A stretch of DNA of 64,000 bases from Didymodactylos carnosus (taxonomy: Eukaryota > Rotifera > Eurotatoria > Philodinida > Philodinidae): NCBI GenBank assembly GCA_905250885.1, contig CAJNOQ010000160.1, forward strand, positions 1 through 64,000. The letters are read 5' to 3'. Below are positions 23,301-33,700 of this stretch, piece after piece (positions within the stretch are counted from its first letter, which is position 1; every line of letters begins with the position of its first letter). The translations under genes were made by a program, and so were the position numbers. A model generated the notes under the pieces. It did not search any database. It was given only the letters and a program-made list of their open reading frames with translations, and was not told the origin of the DNA.

Positions 23301-25645
23301 GATATACGTCATCCTCGGATCCTCTATCCATTAGTACGTTCTCCCGTTTAGCGACGTCAGCAGTTGTTCGATATCGGAAGTCTCTTGTTATTGTATCCTG
23401 TACTTCTTCATCCAATGAACCTTCCTAAAGTTTATGATGGGCTAAAGTACGTTTTCTTATGCTAATCAACTTACTCGACGATCGACATCAGCGTTGCGGT
23501 ATATAATTTTTGTATCATTTTCCACGTATGATCTTGGAGATCCAGATTTAAATCTAGTAATAGTCTGATAGTCATAGTTCTCATTTACATCGTCAGCCTC
23601 CTCATCCTGGTTTTGAGTGATATCATCAGTTGTATGATATCTGAAGTCGTTTGTTCTTGTATCCTGTGCGTCTTCATTCGATGAACTTTTCTAAAGTTTA
23701 TAATAGAATGAAATATGTTTTCTCATGCTGATCAACTTACTAGACGATCAACTTCAGCGTTCTGGCGCGTAATCGTTTTATGGTTATCCACCTGTGATGT
23801 TGGAGAACCAGATTTAAATCTAGTAATAGTTTGATAGTCATAGTTCTCGTCTACGTCATCAGCCTCCTCATCCTGTTTTTGAGTGATATCATCAGTTGTT
23901 CGATATCTGAAGTCGTTTGTTGTTGTATCCTGTGAGTCTTCATTCGATGAACTTTTCTAAAGTTTATGATAGAATGAAATACGTTTTCTCATGCTGATTA
24001 ACTTACTCGACTATTAATTTGAATGTAATCCGGAGTAGTTGTTTCACTATTGGCTATCGTTTCAATTGTTTCGTCTAAATTCTGGAGTAGTTGTGTTATA
24101 ATGTAGGTAAGTTGTTCATTAGTGTTATTTATGTCGTATAGTTGATAAAGTGTGAGTTTAAATTCGGTATTTTTTTTCAATTGAGTTTTAATGTGATCGT
24201 GGAAAGATAATGCCCAGAGGATATGATAAGCCGCAGCCGCTGTGGGACGATATAGCACATCATTCAGTTCACCGTAATATTTGGCTATATGTATAAACAG
24301 TTGCAGTTTGTCTTCTGTGCTGGCGATTATCTGTTGGACATGTGGCAATTTGGCAATTTGCAAAAAAGTGTTTAATAATATTGTGGGCACATTATTGCAG
24401 TTAACAAAAGCTGATTTAATATAGCCGATGAGTTTCTCTACCATAGTCAAAGTAGATATTGTTAAATTAATTGTTAACAGCACATTCATCATTGTGTTAA
24501 TTCCGATATTTGATGTCGAACTTAATTTCGAGAAATTATTATTATCTTTTATTGCTTGACGTATTAGTATGTCTAGAAAAGAAATCGTTGGATAAAAACA
24601 TTATATTTGATCACTGTGTCTAGAAGCAATGAATGGTTCGTCAATTGTGGACGATCCTGATTATATGGTCGTTATCAACAGAATCTACCAGTATATAGGA
24701 GAGAATTCGATCAATTAAAATTGTTTGATTATTTATCCATGTTGAACTGATACTCGAATAATATTGTTCATCTAACACTATTGTCAATAATGATACAAGT
24801 AATTCTTCATCTCTTTTATGTTGGTCCATGTTAACTAATGCATAATTGATCAAATAAGTAATAATACCGATTACACAATAGAGAGAATTACTATTTTGAT
24901 TTTTTGAATAATTGATTAATATATCACGATAAATTGGTAAATAATGTTCGATTAATGATTCTTTATTATTTGTTTTATCGATTGTTTTACATGATAAATG
25001 AATACCCATTGAAAATGTACATGTACCAATGTAGAACACATGCTTTGGTGTAACATTTTGCAAATCTATTGTTGCTAATTCGCGTAGATACTGTTCATAT
25101 TCATCTGATAATAATATTTTTTCAATTTCATTATTTAATAATAAGAATTTATTTTCTGTTTCACGACTGAAACAATTATGCTCAAAGTGTGATATAGCAT
25201 CAAATATAGAATGAATATTTTCTAACAATTTTCCATCCAGGTCATGGATATTAATTAGTATACTGATGAGTATATTAAACACATCGTTATTATCATTGAA
25301 AAATACTAATGTTTTAACAAGATCAACGTCTGCGTTTAGTTGTAATGATAAAGCTATTTTGATGTTTAATAAACCAACATTATTTAAAAATTTCAATTTT
25401 TCATCATTGAAATTGATTCTTTCTTTATGCCATTCTTTTAATAAATATCCACCAACATATTCAATTAGTTGAAATGCTGTACGTTTTAAAAGATATAAAA
25501 AGACGGCATCAGACGTCAGATTTAAACATGCATTAATAAAATCATTTAATTGTTTAAAAGTAGCACTATCAAATGATGACATTTTTCGTATTGCATCATA
25601 ATTATCTTCAATAGCCGTCAATTGATTGATTAGTGGAGCTGGCAT
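14310..25645 (-). CDS. Armadillo-like / tandem 72-aa repeat / SAM / CAAX protein
   Basis: Product not recognised as a named gene. Exon 1 (25645-24615) and exon 2 (24572-24007) encode a roughly 530-aa all-helical armadillo-like region. Then come tandem repeat exons (see the three array entries), and a last exon at 14930-14310 with a half repeat, a SAM domain from its residue 84 (WTNKQVVEW) and a C-terminal CTIL. CTIL fits a CAAX box; Leu in the last position favours geranylgeranylation. Donors are GTAAGT and acceptors CTTTAG. All repeat exons are phase 0 and 17 introns are exactly 50 nt. Exon 1 shows an apparent one-base frame slip near 24655-24665: the shifted frame reads TIDEPFIASRH into a GTGATC donor whose phase fits exon 2. 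From memory, related ARM regions occur beside TIR and SAM domains in rotifer proteins, but no TIR is seen here. Likely a membrane-tethered, self-associating scaffold; that is inference. Confidence 0.7.
14981..16260 (-). repeat. Exon array block 3: five 266-bp units
   Basis: Exons at 16045-16260, 15779-15994, 15513-15728, 15247-15462 and 14981-15196, all 216 nt, with 50-nt introns, running into the terminal SAM exon at 14930. The first unit encodes the same peptide as the 19972-20187 exon of block 2, so one copied or converted the other recently. Confidence 0.9.
16590..16754. mobile_element. Miniature element family A, copy 2 (left arm decayed)
   Basis: The right arm is close to copy 1: CTTCGGGGTTATCGAGTG followed by CGAAAAAGCACTTTTCCGCA. 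The inner AAAAAGTTTAGGAAAGAT matches the family core. The left terminal arm is hard to see. Confidence 0.6.
17490..18176. mobile_element. Non-autonomous TIR element with TGTGTCGCA termini
   Basis: The left end ACTAAAAAATAATGTGTCGC is matched in inverted orientation by the right end (GCGGCACAATATTTTTTACT). Subterminal GTGTCGCA/TGCGACAC repeats cluster at both ends. About 690 bp, no recognisable transposase. The target duplication is unclear. Confidence 0.65.
18642..20614 (-). repeat. Exon array block 2: eight units, one shortened, one degenerate
   Basis: Full 216-nt exons at 20399-20614, 19972-20187, 19706-19921, 19440-19655, 19174-19389 and 18908-19123, plus a 111-nt copy at 20238-20348 and a degenerate copy at 18642-18857. 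Spacers are again exactly 50 nt. The conserved core is QDTRTNxFxYRTTxDITQ, an acidic stretch, then ENYDYQT and a RFxSGSP motif. The last copy drifts after TFKG and lacks the usual donor. Confidence 0.9.
20238..20348 (-). other. 111-nt hybrid repeat exon with in-frame internal deletion
   Basis: The first 27 codons match the start of a standard unit and the last 10 match its end. 105 nt (35 codons) are missing from the middle, joining NDIT to KTTYRN. Both splice sites and the reading frame survive. This looks like recombination within the repeat, not decay. Confidence 0.85.
20615..22676. other. Long intron 1 of the array gene
   Basis: 2062 bp between array blocks 1 and 2. Its exon-proximal 165 bases beside block 2 are nearly identical to those beside block 3. 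The middle holds an inverted-repeat element (21650-22390). Otherwise unrecognised. Confidence 0.6.
21650..22390. mobile_element. Foldback-like element, about 740 bp
   Basis: The left part, including CATAAATAATGTCAATCTC and CGTCGTAAAATTCTCTA, returns inverted at 22265-22390 (TAGAGAATTTTACGGCGG, GAGACCAAGATTATTTATGG). Arms are roughly 115 bp or longer and diverged. No coding content. Confidence 0.6.
22677..23956 (-). repeat. Exon array block 1: five 266-bp exon+intron units
   Basis: Exons at 23741-23956, 23475-23690, 23209-23424, 22943-23158 and 22677-22892, each exactly 216 nt (72 codons), separated by 50-nt introns. They start with AAA-AGT-TCA or GAA-GGT-TCA and end in GATCGTCGA-like codons before GTAAGT. 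The third unit is the most divergent (DRGSEDDVYRNITDFKYGF) and resembles the half repeat of the terminal exon. The fifth lacks one codon at its start but regains one internally, keeping 216 nt. Confidence 0.9.
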
Positions 25646-26164
25646 TTATATACTCTACTACTACAATTACCACAAGTTTTCTACTTTGTTTACTTAAACA
25701 GACAACACTACTAAAAGACGTTAACTCCTTTAACTCTTATCAAAGGTAAATATTAGAATGGGAGGAGTGAAAAAAAGCATTTTTTCTCGATAGAGTTTAT
25801 GTTATACACGGACTCGAAAATAGTTTTTTTTTACAAAGGGTAATTAAACCACAACGTTATTTATAATCTTCTGCAGAAGTCGACCTGCTGAAGGCAGAAA
25901 TCTTACTAAATAAAAAATACGTGCTGAAAATCCCGCAAATTCCTCTACCATCTACAAATGATTTCTCTGTTACTACTAAAGAAAAGCTTGAAACAAATAG
26001 AGATTTCACCTGCAGATCTATTTTTTGATGCTCTTTCGCATGGTGGGAGAGAATTCTGTGAAAAGTTGGGCAACAGTTGGGCTCAAATCCGCTTTTTCAG
26101 ACCTCCTAGAAAACTCTCAAAATCTGAAACTCAGTTTTGACTAGACAGTCGGAAGGAGCATCAG

Positions 26165-26350
26165 ATTCTGAAGAAAATGAGACGTCAAACATCTCTCTAC
26201 GACATTCCTGAGCTGAGTTATAATTGTTGACATTTTCTATAGCTTTTTGACTTAACGGTTGCGAGCGCTATTTGACTCGAAAATGTTAACGATTATAACT
26301 CAGCTCAGGAATGTCGTAGAGAGATGGTTGACGTCTCATTTTCTTCAGAA
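26165..26350. repeat. Near-perfect hairpin, 73-bp arms
   Basis: The left arm (about 26165-26237) and right arm (26278-26350) are reverse complements with few mismatches, around a 40-nt loop. Both contain CATTCCTGAGCTGAGTTATA or its complement. Probably a tiny foldback element. Confidence 0.8.
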
Positions 26351-28213
26351 TACTGAGACGCTACACTGTGGAGAAAAGGCACTCAAATTTCTACGCTACT
26401 TTCTCTTTTCTTCTGAGCCAAAGGATAGTGTTCAGAAAATCTTCAACTCATATAACATAGACACGTTCACGTACAGAATTGGATGGACGTGTCGAAAAAC
26501 GAAAAAATAAAGATTTTCAAGTCGGTTTTTCTCAGTCCCGGAGCGCTAAATCATCCAGGACCTTGCACAGAGTTTCACTTCAGGAAAGCATTATAGAAGA
26601 AAACTGGAGGGACAAAAATTGTTCAGAATCAAATTTTACATCGGATGAGCGGAGGAAATTTTGAAAACACGATTTTTAAATCGAAATTTACGAAAAATTA
26701 GGCTATTAAAAAGTGTTTTGGGATTTAAAAATCGAATTTTCGAAATTTCAGAAATTCATTTCAGATTCATTTTATAATGAACTTTTTTACAAGACATGAA
26801 TGAAAATTGAGAAAAGTGTGACGTAGCTAACCCTAGTAGCATTCCCGCTTCATTTCGCGGCCAGAATACAGCCTCATCTTGCCGCGATTTTGACAAGAAA
26901 TTTGAAACTTAATGCGGGATCCATACCGCGACCGTACCTAATCTTGCTATTTTTCCCGTGTAACGAAAATTTGACAATCTTGACACGAAAAGTTTTTGAC
27001 GGGATCGCGCTGAAACCCTGCAAAGATTGTAACGGGATCCGGGCAAGATCGTACCAAGATCCCGGTATGATTAGAACAAGGTTGCAGGAAGGCTGAGAAA
27101 GCTTTCCTACCACTTATCTGATTATCACTACATTGTTTCGATAGTTTAATCTCTTTTCTACCAAATTTCATCATGTTTTACTCGGTATTTTCTTCGAGAA
27201 CATGAAGTAATTAGACATTTTCTCCAAGAGCACCTTCAGAGTACACAGCAATTTATTTTTTTTGTTTTAAGTTATAAGCTCCATTTCATTTCAACGTCAT
27301 AAAGTTGAACTATTATTAATTTGCTCATCTAAAGTGTGATATTGTTTTTGCCGGTGAGAAGTTTTATCTCAGATGTATCTTTAGCTTCTTCATCGGTGTA
27401 TTTTTCAGTTCTGATTCGAAACGTTACTGCCGTTGGATCTCAGAATAGAAGTGAGAGGGACTGTCTTTGTGTTTCATCTGTGAGTTGTGCCAATAAGGTA
27501 ACGTTTGCCGTATGTGAAGAAAACATTCACTCTTGAACTTCCAGTGAATGTGCATCTGTAGATATTTGACACTCGGATCAGTTCACTGCTAGATCCAATC
27601 TAGCGTCCTGTGATTGAGGTGCTCTGGCTGTGCCGCTATCCTCTGTGCATCAAACAGGATCGAATTGATCGTTGCTACATTCTGAAAGACTCAAACGACA
27701 AAGCGATCTTACACCGAAGTAACCCACAATTTGTGATACTTCAACCTTGTGCATTTCTCTTACTGTTGTGACTTTTCATTCTGAGATCTCTGCACAGTCA
27801 ACATATTTAACTGAACCTACACACCGGAGAAGACTTTAGATTTGATTGAACTGAGACAAAAAAATTAATTTCCTCTCCGAATGCTCTTCTCTCTCGAAAA
27901 TTGTTGTGTACTTACTGATGACAACAGTCAAACAGTTAGTCTATTTTCATTAACTACAACAAAACCCAAAAAACACTGGGAGAAAAACACTCGTTACACT
28001 GCGTTAGACAGTTAAGAAATAACTATAATTGACTTATATTGTATATATATAATAGATATATATATCTATTATATAAAGTTATGTTAAAAGAGAACAAAGA
28101 ATAAACACAGTGGACGATGATATACATACACTGTCTGTCTGTCTGTTTTTCTTCTTCTATTGACGGATGGACGAAATAAAAAAATATTACATCGTTACTG
28201 ACTGAGATAAAGG

Positions 28214-28589
28214 CATCGGTTTGCAAGAAAACCAATTTTTCAGAAACTCTAAAAGATAACCAAAACTTTTCTGAATGAGGCATAATTGTAGCCCGCACAT
28301 TTCTGATTAAAATGAGACATCTCTCAGCTCTACATGACCTTTCTTTGCAAAGTTAGAGAATTTATAAGAAGAGCCTTAAATGTTCATTGCCAGCTCAAAG
28401 CTACAGAAATAAGAAGAAATTAATTTAGGGCTTTTCTTGTAAATTCTCTAACTTTGCAAAGAAAGGTCGTGTAGAGCTGAGAGATGTCTCATTTTAATCA
28501 GAAATGTGCGGGATACAATTATACCTCATTAAGAAAAGTTTTGATTATCTTTTAGAGTTTCTGAAAAACTGGTTTTCCAGAAAACCGAT
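28214..28589. mobile_element. Palindromic miniature element, about 376 bp
   Basis: Arms of about 165 bp are almost perfectly inverted around a loop of some 40-45 nt. Landmarks: TTTCAGAAACTCTAAAAGAT on the left and its complement ATCTTTTAGAGTTTCTGAAA on the right. Both arms carry the GAGACATCTCTCAGCTCTAC motif. No coding capacity. Confidence 0.8.
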
Positions 28590-30735
28590 TTCTGGAGGCC
28601 AAGACGCCCAAACCACTTATGATATTCGGATTCAGCACATTCGATTACATATTGTCCACTAGGTTTCGTGAAAAAAGCGGTCGGACAGTTAGAGTGGTTT
28701 CCTCGTTAGTTGAATATATTTAACTAAGTTCCTCCTGTTATAATGGATCACAGTTCGCGATTTTTTTAAATATTTTTTATTCTTGTTATAAACTTCATTT
28801 CATCATCAGCATTACTGAAAAACAAAATACTTGAATGAAAATAATAACGTTCAAAAGTTGACGATAAAAAATAGGAACGCTATTCTAATGATAATAATGT
28901 AAGAACATGAAAAATCTGCAATAGAAAGCAGATAAAAATGCACCAGAAGTTGAAAAACGTTAAACAGACACGTACACACATAAACATATATACTGGATAA
29001 ATTGAAAAAGTGATTGGACAAAATAGAAAACTAATGGATATCGGATATATGCATTATAGTTAGTTTATTCCCATTTTCGTCTCATTCGACATCCAGACCA
29101 GTGTGAATGTAGATGACTGTGATGACTGCACGACATTTGTACCAGACAGCGATACTAATAGTTGTTTAAGTTCAATCATCTAAATGAATAAGTAGTTTAA
29201 AGTATTTTTCTAACTATGTAAAGTCAAACAGCAATTTGAATGAATCCGTTTTAATATTTGAAATGTCTGTCACTGTGCATTCAGTAGAATCTATGATTCA
29301 TACCTAATAATACCCACGAACATTGACATAAATTGCATAAAATCGGATCAAACTTATTATCAACGATGTTACTTGTTCATATTGAAGATAATACGGGTTG
29401 CTAGTAAAATCGACGATTTTACAAAAGTGAATCAACTCAATTTTCTACTTTGACATAGAATCAAATTAGAAATTAGAAACACTATAAAATGTTTGACAAT
29501 TTTATAGTCAATTTCCCATAAATTAGATAATAAAAACTTTTAACAATATGTTTATAAGTAAACTACCTTAAAGTACAAGAAAAGTAGTCTCGAGGATTAC
29601 GCGGGTAGTAAGGGCCAGTTCAAGTTTTCAAGATTTGAGCTTTTCTGTAACAATAAACACGGTTGTAAAACAAAATTTATTCAATACCTTCTGTTGTAAT
29701 TTTCTCTCTTTATTTATTTCTCCAAAACTTGGAGAATGATGATTTCTCTCACTAACAAGATTACGTCCACAAATAATATCAGAAAATCAATAGCGTATTT
29801 CTTTCGGCAAAATTGATCTGTTGATTCGAATCTCACGTGATATATTTGAAAATATCCTTCCATAAAAGATGCTGTTAAATATTGAAAGTCTATTCATCCG
29901 TTTTGTTGTTCTAAGAAAAGTCAAAATTTTTGGTTATTTTTATCTTTTAATAAACTCTCATATAAACCGTTTTGTTTTCTAATCAATCGAATATTATTCA
30001 TTTCAGAATAAAATCACATTGAATGAAAAATAAAAGTCTTTGTTAGTTTATTTTGTTTGTATATTTCTCTTATAAAACGAAACAAATTTTGCATAGTAAA
30101 ATAGCATAATTACTCTGCTTTTAGCAAGCAGTAATTAATTGTTCACCTTTTAATCATAAGATGAAAGAAGAAACGAAATTCTTTCCAGTATTTACGATTT
30201 TAAAAGAAGATGTAAAAATGTTTACTATTTTGCATTCTTGTGGTTGATGATATAGAACAGATTTATTAGCGTAATTCTTGAAGTTTTCAACATAAATTAT
30301 TCTATTCGAATGATGAAGAAGTTAGTTAATAAAGCAGGGTAAGTGCATTATAAACTCGATTCTATAGTTTGATGGAAGATATTTTATGATTTTCTATTTT
30401 TTTTTATTTATAAAATTTTTTATATATTAAAAAAAAACTGAAATAGCAGTAAGAAATTTTTTTTAAAAAGAACATACGGCAATAAAAAGAAAAAAAAAAT
30501 TAAATATACGTATGATAGATGTATTTTTTTTCTTCTAATTTAATACACGCACACATTCACTGCTGCCGCTGCTGTTGCTGATTCTGGCTGTTTGCTAATA
30601 TAAAATGCTGATAAAAGAAGTAAAATAAATTGAAAGGAAAGAAAAAAAAGAAATAAGAGATGTTGCTGAATGCCACTATTATTAAGCCCAATAATAATAG
30701 TAATAACTGATGATGTTGATAAACGATATATATAT

Positions 30736-33700
30736 TTAATAACCAGATAATTCGTTGAGTGTTTGATCGAGTTCTTCGCTGACACCTTTGTATTTTTCTT
30801 TTTCGGCCAAAAGTTCGTCTATAAAATATAAATTTCAATTAGTTTTAAATACAGTTTTTTAACATAAAATTTAAAGAATAAAATCTTACTGATTGATAAA
30901 AAAGATTAAAACATGGAAATATATTTACACAAACATTAAAGAAAAATGAATAAAATAAAATGAGCAAGCAGGATAAATAACATAACACATATCAAAGTAC
31001 ATTCTGCAAATCATTAATCATTGTATCCATTTCACGTTGTAAACTTTTACTTCGACTGCATGCCGCAGTTATTGCGTCTGAAATATATGGAGGGAAAATA
31101 CGCACATCAAACATCATTTCATGCAGCATGGTTAACGACTATTACTGCTAGAGAGGTAAAAAGCTTTTTTAAAAGCAAGATAGTGCAGTTATATGCAAAC
31201 TAAATTCCACAAAATTAGAAATATCACGCTTTGAGAGTTTTTTTTCTACAAGTTTATCAAAACGACCAAACGTTTTTGCTCTTGGTTCAATGAGATGTGA
31301 TTCTAAAATACTGTTATGTTATAAAGATGGGCGTGTTAATGCAAAGTGAAACAATTGACGTAGTCAGAGAAGAGCAAATTCTCCCAGATTTTCATTGCAA
31401 ATGTTTTGAAAAATTGTATAATCATCAAATAGTATAGGCATTCGAAAGTCTCCCCGAAAGCACTAGTAGAACTAGTAATTTTTTGACTACGTATTGATCT
31501 GATCGTAGCTATCTTGATTTTTTTTTTTTTTTTTATAAAAGCAAAGCATTGTGATGGATGATACCTTGTAGTTGATCTGCTTTTCTCTGTAAAACAAGCA
31601 TCGTTCTGCCAGCATACTCAGCTTTTGCCTCAGTCTATAGTTTTAAAATAAAAAATAAAAATATAACACAAACAATAAACACCATGCACAAACAGAAACA
31701 ATAGAACATAAATGTAGATATGCACATACAGAAACTTTCTTAACTATGCTACAACATCAAATACATGCAGCTCAAATCTCGAATCTAAAGGGACAGACAT
31801 GTTACCTTCAAGACGGTCGACCTCCTTTTGAAGTTTAGCCATTGTACGTTCAGCTAAATCAGCTCTTTGTTCCGCCTATAGACAATTTTTGCTCATTATA
31901 CCAACAGACATACATACACACACCCACACATTCACACATATACACATTGTATTCCACTACTTACATCTTTAAGACGAGTTGTTAAATCTCGAATCTGTTC
32001 TTCGTAACTTTCTTCACGTTGCATAGCCTAAATAATAGCACATATCTCTTGATATCCAAATAGGACAATTAATCATAACCGGATATATTTTTTCATGCGG
32101 GAAAGAATCAAACAAAGGGTATAAAATGTATCTGTACCTCTTGTTCAGAAACTTCCAAAGATTTCATATTGTTACCGACAACCTTTAATTCTTCTTCAAG
32201 TTCCAAAATTTTGCTAGAAAAATAATATAAAACTTTATCTAAATACCTTTGTATAATGAAGTTCTTTTGCACGTAATTCATAATGTATATGTTTCAAATC
32301 TTCTTCAAACTTTGCAATTTTACTAAATAATATAATAACAGACACATGCAATGAACAAAAACACATGCAAGAATAATAACGAATAAAGGTTGGTCGACTC
32401 TTGTCAATCATAGAATATAAAAACTGTCCTCTGCATATTCTTATAAAGATAATATTCCCTGAACGAGCAAATATAGAATTTTACTATACAAACTTGTCGG
32501 TATGTTTTTCGCAGTCATTTGGTTGATATTTAGACTCTTTAAATGTCGCATGTAAATGCGTATCATTAAAATGAATTCCCCCCCTCCCTATGCTTCGTGT
32601 ATACTGCTGTCAATGAATTAATAGTAGAAAATATGACAAACTTACGCTTCTGATCTAGATGCTCGCTCCTCGACTCTTTCTAATTCATTGTCTCGTATTT
32701 TCAATTTACGTACTACCTATTGAAATGAAAATAAATAAATAAAAAAACACACATGCACGAATAGGAATACACAATAGATGCAATATGTAAAGTATTTGAC
32801 TAATGAGTGAAAACGGGAGCATGCATTGACTTCTTCTCAAGCAAAAGAAAACATAATCCAAATAGATATAAACAATTAGCTAAATCAGCACGGCAAAATC
32901 ATTCATTATCCAATTAACTTACGCCTCAGCGGCTTCAGCCCTATCCTCAGCTCGCTCTAAGTCAACTTCCATAATTGCTAGACGACGAGCAACCTGAATT
33001 TTTTAACAGAAAAAGAACAACAATAAGATTATTATTTCCTAACAAAAACGATTACTAGAAAAAATATATCATATTGATGGTAATCATGCAATGACTAAAC
33101 TAAAGCAATAATATTTAATAACCATTTTGTGTTAGCAGTATTACAAAAAAAGCAAACATTTGTGCAAGAGATGAGTATAATGCTTTTTTTATCAATCGGT
33201 TGTTGATATTTAGAATATGAAATTGATTTCATCATGCTTTTAATATTCTACTAAGTACGCTAATCTAAACGAAAATTTTAAATCATGCTTAAAGAAAACT
33301 GAGAACATTGATATTTTTTATTATCTTCCATATAAACGAAATATCATGCACAATTTCTCACACATTAATAAACAAATCACCTCATCATATTTTCGATCTG
33401 AATCTTCAGCAATAAGTTGAGCCTCTGCTAATTGTTGTTCTAATTGTGCAAGACGTTCATCATCTTGATGTGTACGCTGTTCAAGTGCTTTTCGGCCACT
33501 ATAGACAAAAAGTAGATATACTACAACAATAAACAGATAGTTTATAAAATTTTTAAGAAGCTACCACGTTAGCAACAATAGAATATATTGAAGCAATTTC
33601 GATTGTTCAAATGAAAACAAATAAATTAACTATCGAAAAAATAGAATCAATAAGTAGACTACAAGACAACAACAAATAATCTCCCTATAAAAACAATGTG

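Larger units (their letters stand above)
25646..30735. other. Gene-free interval upstream of the array gene
   Basis: About 5 kb with no supported gene. It holds the presumptive promoter of the minus-strand array gene near 25.65-25.9 kb, hairpin elements at 26165-26350 and 28214-28589, a GC-richer patch near 26.85-27.1 kb with repeated CGGGATC motifs, and a 30-bp TA-rich palindrome at 28046-28075. Confidence 0.5.

Noticed and set aside
14310-25645. CRISPR-like array because of the strict 266-bp period
   Set aside because: Units are 216-nt coding exons with spliceosomal introns, and all other genes are animal. A CRISPR array has short repeats and unique spacers.
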